Of a stretch of 18,444 bases of DNA, positions 1 to 7,048 are shown one piece after another. This stretch comes from Verrucomicrobiota bacterium (lineage in GTDB: Bacteria; Verrucomicrobiota; Verrucomicrobiia; Limisphaerales; JAEYXS01), in contig JAEYXS010000007.1 of the NCBI GenBank assembly GCA_023431185.1, positions 1 to 18,444 of the forward strand, read 5' to 3'. The translations under genes were made by a program, and so were the position numbers. The stretch's first letter is position 1. Every line of letters starts with the position of its first letter. The notes under the pieces were generated by a model. That model saw only the letters and a list, made by a program, of their open reading frames with translations. It had not been told where the DNA came from and did not search any database.

Positions 1-186
1 CCCTCACGAACACCACACCCCACCACCGCCGAAACCCAAGACTCCCTTCCCTTAGTTATTGGGAAGCCGACCCTCGGCCTTCGGCTGGCTCCATAAGGAC
101 TCATCACCTCCCCGCCAACGCAGGACATAACCATGCAAACGCATCGCCATGCTTAGTGACCTGGGATTTTTCGCCCTTTCCCATCC

Positions 187-219
187 TGACCTGAAACTCC
201 AGACCAGATACCTGAGACC
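187..219 (+). repeat. Diverged 33-bp repeat, copy 1
   Basis: This segment begins TGACCTGAAACT and ends CCTGAGACC. It aligns without gaps to 433-465, with 24 of 33 bases identical by hand count. The final nine bases are identical and the differences are mostly transitions. Both copies have the same orientation and lie in non-coding DNA. Function unknown. Confidence 0.4.
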
Positions 220-432
220 GAGCCTTACCCCGTCCTTTACCAGCAGCGAGCTGCCAGCACCTGCACTTTCCCACACCCCCACCACTCAAACCACTACTAT
301 TTGTTGTCTAAGAGCGACATTCTCCCCAACCCCTTCCACCACAAGAAAATCCAAGCGAAGATTTTTACTTTTCCCTCAAAACCTCACCCGCCATTTTTAA
401 CTAACTCAAATTTTCACGCCAAAAACCTCCCC

Positions 433-465
433 TGACTTGAGCCTTTGGACCTGAGGCCTGAGACC
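433..465 (+). repeat. Diverged 33-bp repeat, copy 2
   Basis: Second copy of the element at 187-219, beginning TGACTTGAGCCT and ending CCTGAGACC. The spacing between copy starts is 246 bases. The composition suggests decayed low-complexity intergenic sequence rather than a mobile element, and no flanking target duplication is visible. Confidence 0.4.
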
Positions 466-640
466 ATCCCACCCCTCGGCTATCGCCTATTTGCGATTGG
501 CTATGCCATCAGTCCCATACCATCAACCGCCGACAATCCCCCTCGACACCCCGCCAAACCTCACTAAATTGACTGCACTAAGGTGAAATCTTCCAAACCA
601 ACAACCGCCACGCCTAATCGTCATCTGCGGTCCTACTCTT

Positions 641-647
641 GTTAGTC
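641..647 (+). other. Possible integron core site upstream of the first cassette-like gene
   Basis: The sequence GTTAGTC lies 17 bases before the start codon of the exported-protein gene. It resembles the integron core GTTRRRY, but its sixth base is T rather than a purine. No clear RYYYAAC partner at a suitable distance is visible upstream. It gains weight only from the second GTTAG at 1361, which sits in the same position relative to the next gene. Confidence 0.2.
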
Positions 648-664
648 CGCTACACCATCAGACC

Positions 665-1261
665 ATGATACGAGCGCTCACAATCCTATTGATTGCCACC
701 GCCACTGCCTTCGCCGCCGACAAGCTGGTCAAGGAAGAGGTATCGTTGACACCCACCAACAAGCTCACCTTCGAGCACCCGGAGCGTTTTCACTACGACG
801 TAGTCCAGCAGCCCGACGACGGATTTCGGACTGCATTGCGCTTACGGTGTTTCGGAGCGGACGGCATCAGCACACTGAGTTTCAAGCTTTTCGCCAGCAA
901 GGATGACGGCGGCACGCTCAAGACGCAGACCGAGGTTGACGCCGCCGTGAAAAAGATGGGCGCAGGCTACGTGGACGGTTCAGTCGAAAAGACCAATGCG
1001 GTGCACCATATCAAGCACAAGACCGGCGCTGGGGCATACAGTGTTTTCACCGACGCTGACCTCGAAGGCGTTGCCCAGCTTCGGCCCGGCCAGTTCAGGC
1101 ATATCACGCTCGGCCTCGTCAAAGTCGGCGACTTTGTTTTCACGGTTCGCGGCTACTCGAATGGCAAGGACGGGGACGACTACCGGGCGATGTTGACTGT
1201 CCTCGAAGGATTGAGCATCGAGAACAAGGTGGCAGAGGACAAACCGAAGAAGAACCCATGA
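665..1261 (+). CDS. Hypothetical exported protein, possible cassette gene
   Basis: I do not recognise a family. The 198-residue product begins with a short signal peptide: Arg3, then a hydrophobic stretch at about residues 5-17, with a likely cleavage after an AFA motif near residue 17. The mature part has mixed charge, no further membrane segment, no cysteine cluster and a lysine-rich tail ending KPKKNP. It is therefore probably a small soluble periplasmic or lipid-associated protein. The ATG at 665 is chosen because the signal peptide starts there; no Shine-Dalgarno sequence is evident. A GTTAG element precedes it and a GCCTAAC element begins 10 bases after its TGA, as in an integron gene cassette. 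It is unrelated to the neighbouring genes. Function unknown. Confidence 0.7.
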   Translation: MIRALTILLIATATAFAADKLVKEEVSLTPTNKLTFEHPERFHYDVVQQPDDGFRTALRLRCFGADGISTLSFKLFASKDDGGTLKTQTEVDAAVKKMGAGYVDGSVEKTNAVHHIKHKTGAGAYSVFTDADLEGVAQLRPGQFRHITLGLVKVGDFVFTVRGYSNGKDGDDYRAMLTVLEGLSIENKVAEDKPKKNP

Positions 1262-1271
1262 AAGCGACGCG

Positions 1272-1367
1272 GCCTAACCATTTGCCGCAGCGAACGGCGG
1301 CAGACCGTCGCGGTTGCAATCGGCACGCTCCGTGGCCACCGTAGTTGAGCTATATTGACCGTTAGCC
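1272..1367 (+). other. Degenerate attC-like recombination site
   Basis: GCCTAAC at 1272-1278 fits the integron inverse-core consensus RYYYAAC. It can pair with GTTAGCC at 1361-1367 at six of seven positions, and the total of 96 bp falls within the usual attC size. Inside, GCCGCAGCG (about 1284-1292) can pair imperfectly with CGCTCCGTGGC. The site lies between two unrelated genes, 10 bases after one stop and 5 bases before the next ATG. Against the call, the sixth base of the core is not a purine and the inner L boxes are not obvious. No integrase gene lies in the window. This is a candidate, not a firm call. Confidence 0.35.
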
Positions 1368-1372
1368 CCCTT

Positions 1373-2092
1373 ATGGTACCGCGTAAAATTTTGCTCTGGA
1401 GCATCGCCTTGGCTGCGGTGCGCCTGTTCGCCTTCTATGTCATCTATGCGGACCAGAGCCACGATGCGCAATGGCAGCTTTCGTATCTTCCGTTGTGGGT
1501 CGCAGATTTTCCGGTCTCCGTTGGGTATATTGTGTGCCGCCTCCCCATCCCGCTCGCCGAGGCCGTCATCGGTCCGCTTTGGTGGTTCTTCGTCCCGATC
1601 ATTGTTTGGAGTCTCTTTCACCGTAACAAAATCACAACCATCAACCCCAACGGACCGCCTGCATTGGTTATTCGACAGATGAAAAACATCGCACGCATTC
1701 GGGTTCCATCTGTGAAGTTTGCTTCGGAGAGACTTCATGGAAAGACGATTTACCGGGGCATTCATGAGTTTACCCATCAGGTGAGCCAACGGCTTCGGGA
1801 CTGTTTGACCAGTGCAGGTGTTGGTTGCAGTGCCGTTCGGCGCAGCTTCAAGCCCATGGGCAGCTTTTTCCTTGCGAGCAGTCATTCAGGCACCTGCTCG
1901 GTCATAGTCTGTGTTGAGCGCGAAGTGTTGCCAATAGTAGAAATTACTATTTCGGCTGACCCCGTTGGCGACGCCGTGCAGGTTTGGACATGGTTCGAGC
2001 CCCTTTTCCGGAGAACTGTCGAGACCGAGTTCCCAAACTCCATCAAGTGGATGACCATTGATGAAGATCTTGCCAGCGGACCATCTGTCTAA
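1373..2092 (+). CDS. Hypothetical membrane protein, possible cassette gene
   Basis: I do not recognise a family. The product from the ATG at 1373 is 239 residues. Hydrophobic segments lie at about residues 5-25 (ILLWSIALAAVRLFAFYVI), 33-53 and 57-76 (LAEAVIGPLWWFFVPIIVW), then the sequence becomes soluble with several cysteines and histidines but no motif I can name. An upstream TTG at 1355 is in frame, but it would place the start inside the attC-like element, so the ATG is preferred. The TAA stop lies inside the sequence GTCTAACAAGCC, an arrangement common in integron cassettes where the stop overlaps the inverse core. There is no Shine-Dalgarno sequence, which is also common for cassette genes. 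Confidence 0.6.
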   Translation: MVPRKILLWSIALAAVRLFAFYVIYADQSHDAQWQLSYLPLWVADFPVSVGYIVCRLPIPLAEAVIGPLWWFFVPIIVWSLFHRNKITTINPNGPPALVIRQMKNIARIRVPSVKFASERLHGKTIYRGIHEFTHQVSQRLRDCLTSAGVGCSAVRRSFKPMGSFFLASSHSGTCSVIVCVEREVLPIVEITISADPVGDAVQVWTWFEPLFRRTVETEFPNSIKWMTIDEDLASGPSV

Positions 2093-2093
2093 C
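2087..2093 (+). other. Possible attC inverse-core half-site
   Basis: GTCTAAC fits RYYYAAC and contains the stop codon of the membrane-protein gene. It is followed by AAGCCGCC, as in many attC sites that start CTAACAAG. I found no matching GTTRRRY core in the following 120 bases, so if this is an attC the downstream half is lost or strongly diverged. This could mark the end of the cassette-like region. Confidence 0.25.
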
Positions 2094-2140
2094 AAGCCGC
2101 CCACTTTAATCACACCCTGGATGCCACAAACCTCGCGCCC

Positions 2141-2188
2141 GTTTGCGCCTGCTCATCTTACACCCCTCTCACTTTCTGTGGCGCAAAC
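2141..2188. repeat. Inverted repeat upstream of the MtlR-family gene
   Basis: GTTTGCGCC at 2141-2149 is an exact reverse complement of GGCGCAAAC at 2180-2188, with a 30-base pyrimidine-rich spacer. It ends 25 bases before the MtlR-family start codon. It might be a leader hairpin or an operator, or a remnant of the preceding attC-like site. The long spacer makes chance plausible. Confidence 0.3.
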
Positions 2189-2213
2189 CCCCTCCCTGCG
2201 CTATCTGTAACCC

Positions 2214-2828
2214 ATGACCGATGAGGTGTTACCACCCGCTGGCGATGAACCGCATCCGCTGATCGCGGAGCTGCTGGCCAACGTGTCCATCGACGAAGGC
2301 ACGCTCAGCTACTTCCGTTCCCTCTTCAAGGAATCGGACCGCGGCGCCGTGCTCATCTCCGCCACGCGGCTGGAGGAGAAGCTCGAACAATTGCACCGCA
2401 CCCACATCACGCAAAAGGTGGCCGAGCCTAAGAAAGTGCTCGAAGAACTCTTCCGCCCTTACGCGCCGCTCTCCTCCTTTTCCGCCAAGATCCAGCTCGC
2501 CTATGCCTATGGTCTGCTGGACGCCGACGATTACGCGGACCTCAACATCATCCGCAAGATCCGCAACGATGCCGCCCACACCTCCGTGGAGTTCTCCTTC
2601 ACGCCCAACGAAGTCTGCCAGAAGATCACGCACCTCAAGGCTCCTGTGCGGATGATCCCCCTGCTCTCCTTGATGACGGACCTCTTCGCTGAACAGGAAC
2701 TGGCCGAGCTCAAAGATCCGAAAGTGGCCCAAGCCCATCCGAAGCTCTACTACATCCTCACCTGCCTCGCCCTCGAGACCCGCATCGTCTCCCTGACCGC
2801 CAGCATGGGCCCGGCCGGACCTGCCTAA
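2214..2828 (+). CDS. MtlR-family (mannitol repressor-like) protein
   Basis: The 204-residue protein matches the MtlR family. Family features seen are a central AVLISATRLEEKL helix (about residues 45-57), FSAKIQLAYAYGLLD (89-103) and the signature IRKIRNDAAH (113-122). The family is named after the E. coli mannitol operon repressor, but most members are not beside mannitol genes. No mannitol transporter or dehydrogenase is near here, so sugar regulation should not be assumed. No helix-turn-helix is evident. R117-NDAA-H122 has the Rx4H spacing seen in HEPN-type proteins, a resemblance only. The gene stands alone, after the cassette-like pair and before a REP-like element. The start is the ATG with a weak upstream context. 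Confidence 0.75.
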   Translation: MTDEVLPPAGDEPHPLIAELLANVSIDEGTLSYFRSLFKESDRGAVLISATRLEEKLEQLHRTHITQKVAEPKKVLEELFRPYAPLSSFSAKIQLAYAYGLLDADDYADLNIIRKIRNDAAHTSVEFSFTPNEVCQKITHLKAPVRMIPLLSLMTDLFAEQELAELKDPKVAQAHPKLYYILTCLALETRIVSLTASMGPAGPA

Positions 2829-2935
2829 AGCGGATGCTGCGGGAGCCCGAACACCGCAGCACAATCACTGCGCCAATCAGTCCCCACGCCGACCAATCAA
2901 CGCTCAATCTGTCACCGGCACTGGAAATGTTGCCT

Positions 2936-2970
2936 CCCTCTCCCCAAGGGAGAGGGCCAGGGTGAGGGGG
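2936..2970. repeat. REP-like palindromic intergenic element
   Basis: CCCTCTCCC (2936-2944) and GGGAGAGGG (2948-2956) form a perfect 9-bp stem with a CAA loop, followed by CCAGGGTGAGGGGG. From memory, this CTCTCCC/GGGAGAGGG-CCAGGGTGAGGG pattern is a dispersed intergenic repeat in many bacterial genomes. On the reverse strand it reads as PHPGPLPWGEGG, a typical source of spurious ORFs. It sits in the 293-base gap between the MtlR-family and Rsm22-like genes and may also serve as a terminator hairpin for the former. Confidence 0.65.
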
Positions 2971-3121
2971 AAGGCGATCTCCCTGAGCAAAACCCGCCAC
3001 CGCTCGCCGCCATTCCCCCTCAAAGCCTCCCATTGATTTGCCTGTATTTTTTGGCAGACGACGTTTCAATCCCCTCACCGTGTTGTCGGCAGGCGACCGT
3101 CCTGACCGCACGGATCACTGA

Positions 3122-4132
3122 ATGAATTGGGAAACGATAGACTGGCACGCACTCGACCGGCTCCGGCAGGCATATCTGTCCGGCTCGGCGGGCAGCGCGG
3201 ATTACTGGCGCACCCACGGCGAGCTGGATTCCTACAATCAGACCTTTGCCCAACGCATCGGCTGGAAATGGGACTACGTGCTGGAAGACCTCAAGGCCCT
3301 CGGCTGGACACCACCGCCGGGTGAAGTCCTCGACTGGGGCTGCGGCAGTGGTGTGGCCGGTCGCGCCTTCCTTGAACATTTCGGCACTGACTCCGTGACC
3401 GGTCTGCGCGTGTGGGACCGTTCACCCCTCGCCATGGATTTCGCGGTGAAGACGGCGCGCAAGAAATTTCCTGCCATAAATATTCAACCTGGATTGCCTG
3501 AAAACCCAGACATCTTGCTGCTCAGCCATGTGCTCACGGAATTGAAGCCCGAGCAGATCGATGAACTGGCGAACTACGTGGCCAAGGCCGAAGCGGTCAT
3601 CTGGGTGGAGCCGGGCACTTATGAGGCCAGCCTGACCTTGATCGCCGTGCGCGAACGCTTGCGGGCCAAGTTCAGTCTGGTGGCTCCCTGCCCACACGCG
3701 GAGCAATGCGGCATCCTCGCCCCCGGCAACGAACGCGATTGGTGCCATCACTTCGCCGAACCGCCGACCGCCATCTTCACCGATCCGGATTGGGGCAAGT
3801 TCGCGCACCTTATGGGCATCGACCTGCGCAGTCTGCCACTGAGCTATCTGGTCTTGGACAAACGACCGCGCCCGGCGCTGCCAGAGGATACGTATCGCGT
3901 ACTGGGCCGCCCCCGCGTTTACAAAGCGCACGCGCTCATCCAGGCCTGCGATGCGTGCGGTGTGAGGAACTACGAACTGCACAAACGGGATTTTCCTGGT
4001 GTGTTCAAGAAGTTGAAGAAGGACATCTGCCCGCCGTTGCAACGATGGGAAGTTGCGGATGACCGCATAACCGCGGTCCAGGAAGCGGCCAGTGATGACC
4101 AGTCCCGGAACGAGGACGAGTCGGCGAGTTGA
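3122..4132 (+). CDS. Rsm22/METTL17-like small ribosomal subunit methyltransferase family protein
   Basis: This 336-residue protein has a class I SAM-binding fold with motif I VLDWGCGSGVAG at residues 69-80 and an acidic segment VWDRS near 97-101. It then has the Rsm22 cysteine block: C190-PH, C196, and DWCHHF with C208. A further CDACG follows at 276-279. Mitochondrial relatives (Rsm22/METTL17) assist small-subunit assembly and bind a 4Fe-4S cluster through similarly placed cysteines. By analogy this protein probably acts on the ribosome or rRNA in the cytoplasm, but activity and substrate are not shown. The C-terminus is charged and variable. The ATG at 3122 overlaps an upstream TGA and has no clear Shine-Dalgarno sequence. 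The next gene starts within a few bases of the stop, so the two probably form one transcript. Confidence 0.8.
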   Translation: MNWETIDWHALDRLRQAYLSGSAGSADYWRTHGELDSYNQTFAQRIGWKWDYVLEDLKALGWTPPPGEVLDWGCGSGVAGRAFLEHFGTDSVTGLRVWDRSPLAMDFAVKTARKKFPAINIQPGLPENPDILLLSHVLTELKPEQIDELANYVAKAEAVIWVEPGTYEASLTLIAVRERLRAKFSLVAPCPHAEQCGILAPGNERDWCHHFAEPPTAIFTDPDWGKFAHLMGIDLRSLPLSYLVLDKRPRPALPEDTYRVLGRPRVYKAHALIQACDACGVRNYELHKRDFPGVFKKLKKDICPPLQRWEVADDRITAVQEAASDDQSRNEDESAS

Positions 4133-4134
4133 GC

Positions 4135-4803
4135 ATGTCCACCCCGACCCGACCTTTGGTGACTGAAGTCGGCGAACCCCGCTGGGCGGAACCGGGCTTG
4201 TTGTTCGTTGTGATGGGCAATCTGGCGCCGCTCGTCGGCTTGCTCTTCTTCGGTTGGGAGACTTTCCCGCTCATGCTTCTGTTCTGGTGTGAGAATGTGC
4301 TCATCGGCCTTTTCAATGTGTTGCGCATGCTGGCAGCCCGGCCTCGGGACAAGCTGGCTTGGGCGGCCAAGGCTTTTCTGGTGCCGTTCTTCTGCATCCA
4401 CTATGGCATGTTCACTTTGGTCCACGGGGTCTTCGTGATGGGCTTTTTTGGCGGGGCATTCCGGCAAGGGGCGAGTTTCCCCGGGCTGGAAGGGTTTGTA
4501 CAGGCGATACTGGAGCACCAACTGGGCTGGGCGGTGCTGTTCATAGCCGGGGGTTATGCGGCCAGTTTCTTTTGGGATTATTTGCGCAGCGGCGAGTATG
4601 AACAGGCAAAGCTGCGGGACCTGATGCAGGAGCCCTATGGCCGGGTGGTCGTGCTGCACCTGACCATACTTGGCGGCGCGTTCCTGCTCGCCATGTTGCG
4701 CACACCCTCGGTGGTGCTGGTCCTGTTGGTGGTATTGAAAATGGCCTTGGACATCCGGCGTTACCGCAAGCGACAGCGACAAGTTGCGGATAAGCACCCC
4801 TGA
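4135..4803 (+). CDS. DUF6498-like multi-pass membrane protein
   Basis: The product from ATG 4135 is 222 residues and strongly hydrophobic, with about six membrane segments. They begin with GLLFVVMGNLAPLVGLLFFGW, then FPLMLLFWCENVLIGLFNVLRM, then a segment around FLVPFFCIHYGMFTLVHGVF, and later segments down to VVLVLLVVLKMALDI. The FWxENxxIGxFNxxRM pattern and the following HYGMF and HG are what I recall for DUF6498, whose function is unknown. A TTG at 4129 is an alternative start overlapping the upstream TGA; either way the gene is coupled to the Rsm22-like gene. The stop lies only 6 bases from the convergent UbiB-like stop, so there is no space for a normal terminator. The family name is a recollection and could be wrong; membrane topology is certain. 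Confidence 0.7.
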   Translation: MSTPTRPLVTEVGEPRWAEPGLLFVVMGNLAPLVGLLFFGWETFPLMLLFWCENVLIGLFNVLRMLAARPRDKLAWAAKAFLVPFFCIHYGMFTLVHGVFVMGFFGGAFRQGASFPGLEGFVQAILEHQLGWAVLFIAGGYAASFFWDYLRSGEYEQAKLRDLMQEPYGRVVVLHLTILGGAFLLAMLRTPSVVLVLLVVLKMALDIRRYRKRQRQVADKHP

Positions 4804-4809
4804 CGCGCC

Positions 4810-6501
4810 TCACATCTTCCCATGCCGCAGGATGGCGATGAGCAGCCAGAAGCCCATAAGTGCGGCGATCAGGTAACCGATCAACCCGATGATCGGGATG
4901 TCATGCCATTTGGGCGGGATATTCGCGTGAATGATGAGTGAAGAGCCGATGATGAGTGCCGCGAGCACGATGGAGAAGGATAGACGATTGCTGATGCGCT
5001 CCGCCGATTCCATCACCGGGTCCAGCCCTTCGTGACGGAAGACCATACGCGCCTCGCCCTTCTTCACCTGCGCCACGATGCGCCGCACCTCGGCGGGCAA
5101 TTCCCGCACCATGTCCGCCATATCCAGACCAAAATTCGTGATCGCACCCACGAGCCGGTTCGGTTGCAGGCGGCTGAGCCGCGCCTTGCGGAGATACGGC
5201 GTCGCCTGCGCGATGATGTCATGCTCCGGGTTCAGCTTGCGCACGAGCGTTTCCATCAGGCCCAGCGCCTTCAACATCACGAAGACATCCGCCGGGATGT
5301 TCAAGCCGTGACGGCCCGTGAGCTGGAACAACTGCATGATGAGCTGGCCGAACGCCAGTTCCTTCACCGGCCGGTAGAAGTGCCGGTGCATGAACTCCGC
5401 CACATCCGTCTCCAGCTCAGGACGTGAAGGGTCCGCATCCGCGGAAGAGAGGCGCACGAGCGCATTCGCCACGCTGCCTTCGTCCTGACGGGCGATGCCC
5501 CAGACGAGGTCCGCCAGGTTCTCCCGTGTGCGTACGTCCATAAAGCCCATCATGCCGAAATCCAGGAAGCAAACGGTGTTGCCCGGCAAGATGTGGATGT
5601 TCGCCGGATGCGGGTCCGCATGGAAAAAGCCGTGCACAAAGATCTGCTTGAGCAACAGGTCGCCGATGCGTTCCGCGATTATTTTCCGGTCCGATGGCGC
5701 GATCTTCTCCGGCACCAATGCGGAAGCTTTGATGCCGTCGATGAACTCCATCGTCAGCACGCGCTCCGTCGTTGCCTCATGATAGACCCTGGGCACGTAG
5801 ATGGTCTTGTCACTGTCGAACTGCCGCGCGAAGCGTTCCACATGGGCCGCCTCGCTGTTGAAATCTGTCTCCCGCTGCAAGGACTTCGCCATCTCCTGCA
5901 CCAGCGCCGCCGGATGATGCACGCGCCAGCCATCGGCATGTTTTTCCGCGAAGGAAGCCAGTTGCTCAAGGATCTCCAGGTCCACCTTCACCGTCTCGCG
6001 CACTTCCGGCCGTTGCACTTTCACGACCACCACCGCGCCGTCATGCCATTCTGCCTTGTGGACCTGGGCGATGGAGGCGGAACCCAGCGGCAATTCCTCG
6101 ATGCGCCGGTACAGCTTGCCGAGCGGTGCGTGCAACTCGGCCTCCATGATCTGCCGCACTTCGGAAAAAGGGATGGCGGGGACCTGGTCTTGTAATTTCG
6201 TCAGTTCTTTGACGAATTCCTCCGGCAGCACATCCGAGCGGGAGGCCAGCATCTGGCCGAGCTTGATGAACGTGGGGCCCAGTTCCTCCAGCGCCCGGCG
6301 CAGGCGCTCCGGCTGGGAAAGCTGGCTGATGGCCGGATCGTGCCGGTGCAGCCGCTTCAGCGGCGTGTCCAGCAATGTCGGCAGGTGAAGCCGCTCCAAG
6401 AGATCCTCATACCCATACTTGAGGAAGACCCCGGCGATCTCGCGCGCCCGTTGCAGGTGATGAAACGTGCGCCCAATGCTCTCCAATCTCCGAAACAGCA
6501 T
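4810..6501 (-). CDS. UbiB/ABC1 (AarF) atypical kinase-like protein
   Basis: The 563-residue product has the full UbiB/ABC1 pattern: the KxGQ motif (IKLGQML, K80-Q83), the alanine-containing loop GSASIAQVH (140-148), an ATP-site lysine near K161, the catalytic HADPHPAN (294-301) and DFG (314-316). A C-terminal pair of membrane helices spans about residues 505-560. Family members have ATPase or weak kinase activity at membranes and support quinone biosynthesis or lipid homeostasis in different lineages. The precise role here is unknown, and no quinone genes adjoin it. Length and motif order are normal for the family. The start ATG lacks a strong Shine-Dalgarno sequence. A cytochrome c gene lies 72 bases upstream on the same strand and may be co-transcribed. 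Confidence 0.93.
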   Translation of the reverse strand: MLFRRLESIGRTFHHLQRAREIAGVFLKYGYEDLLERLHLPTLLDTPLKRLHRHDPAISQLSQPERLRRALEELGPTFIKLGQMLASRSDVLPEEFVKELTKLQDQVPAIPFSEVRQIMEAELHAPLGKLYRRIEELPLGSASIAQVHKAEWHDGAVVVVKVQRPEVRETVKVDLEILEQLASFAEKHADGWRVHHPAALVQEMAKSLQRETDFNSEAAHVERFARQFDSDKTIYVPRVYHEATTERVLTMEFIDGIKASALVPEKIAPSDRKIIAERIGDLLLKQIFVHGFFHADPHPANIHILPGNTVCFLDFGMMGFMDVRTRENLADLVWGIARQDEGSVANALVRLSSADADPSRPELETDVAEFMHRHFYRPVKELAFGQLIMQLFQLTGRHGLNIPADVFVMLKALGLMETLVRKLNPEHDIIAQATPYLRKARLSRLQPNRLVGAITNFGLDMADMVRELPAEVRRIVAQVKKGEARMVFRHEGLDPVMESAERISNRLSFSIVLAALIIGSSLIIHANIPPKWHDIPIIGLIGYLIAALMGFWLLIAILRHGKM

Positions 6502-6573
6502 GGCCGCAATCTAAACCACAAACGGAAAATCAACCATTCCGAAATATCGGCGCTGGTTTGACCCGTCCGGGGC

Positions 6574-6984
6574 TCAAGGTTTCAAGGACACCGGCTTCAC
6601 ACCGCGCATGTACTTATGGCAGCTCACACAGCTCACCGTCATCTGCATGTAGGCCCCTGTGGCGGCATCGATATTCTTGTCCTTGCCCGCCTTCACGAGG
6701 GATTGGGCATGCCGGCGGAACTCCATGGTGAACAGCTCATACTCCGGCGTCTGCCGTGAATACCAGCCCGTGGCCTGGCTCAATTGCACCAGCTTCTGTG
6801 CGTTCGCCGTGATGCGTTCGTAGTCTTCCTTGGCGATGCCTTCCAGCACGCCTTGGGTATGCACGAGTTTCAGCCGCATCACTTCCTGGGTCGGCATGTC
6901 CGCCGCCTCCGCCACGCGCATGCCTGTTAGCAAGCCCAGCGCGGCCAGGAAACCGGCGATCAGTATCGGGAACAGCTTTTTCAT
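6574..6984 (-). CDS. Exported monohaem cytochrome c (cytochrome c'/c-556-like)
   Basis: The 136-residue product has a signal peptide (MKK, then a hydrophobic stretch to about residue 19, cleavage probably near AEA-AD at 27-28). Its predominantly helical body has a single CVSCH haem-binding motif at residues 119-123, near the C-terminus. That layout (four helices, CXXCH late in the sequence) fits class II cytochromes such as c' and c-556. The early methionine in QEVMRLKL (M36) could be the axial ligand, which is inference. It probably acts in the periplasm as an electron carrier. It lies between a hairpin and the UbiB-like gene. No oxidoreductase partner adjoins it. Confidence 0.85.
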   Translation of the reverse strand: MKKLFPILIAGFLAALGLLTGMRVAEAADMPTQEVMRLKLVHTQGVLEGIAKEDYERITANAQKLVQLSQATGWYSRQTPEYELFTMEFRRHAQSLVKAGKDKNIDAATGAYMQMTVSCVSCHKYMRGVKPVSLKP

Positions 6985-6999
6985 AAAATCAAATGGTTG

Positions 7000-7034
7000 G
7001 GTGGCACCTGCCGGAATCGGCCCCGGCAGGCGGA
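7000..7034 (-). terminator. Hairpin after the 94-residue gene, likely terminator
   Basis: CCTGCCGG (7007-7014) pairs perfectly with CCGGCAGG (7023-7030) around an 8-base loop, and GGGT/ACCC bases outside can extend it across a small internal loop. On the minus strand it begins about 18 bases after the stop of the 94-residue gene and is followed by a T-containing stretch before the cytochrome start codon. It plausibly separates the radical SAM/small-gene transcript from the cytochrome gene. Confidence 0.5.
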
Positions 7035-7048
7035 CCCAAGGCTTGTGC

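Larger units (their letters stand above)
1..640. other. Gene-poor, pyrimidine-rich intergenic stretch
   Basis: I see no convincing gene here. The short open frames on both strands have biased, repetitive composition (Thr/Pro/Ser-rich on the plus strand) and no family resemblance. The top strand is visibly rich in C and poor in G, most strongly at about 220-420. It contains two diverged 33-base repeats (listed separately) and two imperfect hairpins: AGCCGA/TCGGCT arms around 66-88, and a GCTATCGC / GCGATTGGC pair around 479-502. It may be decayed sequence or the outer edge of the cassette-like region that follows. Confidence 0.6.

Noticed and set aside
1..640. A CRISPR array or tRNA in the gene-poor start of the window
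   Set aside because: Only two diverged repeats with unequal context are present, not regularly spaced, and no cloverleaf could be drawn by eye.
1274..1885. Minus-strand open frame (203 codons) across the attC-like element and membrane gene
   Set aside because: No family resemblance, shadow composition, and it conflicts with the plus-strand gene that ends in a cassette-like stop.
2758..3111. Minus-strand open frame containing PHPGPLPWGEGG
   Set aside because: This peptide is the reading of the REP-like palindrome and is a common artefact of spurious gene calls.
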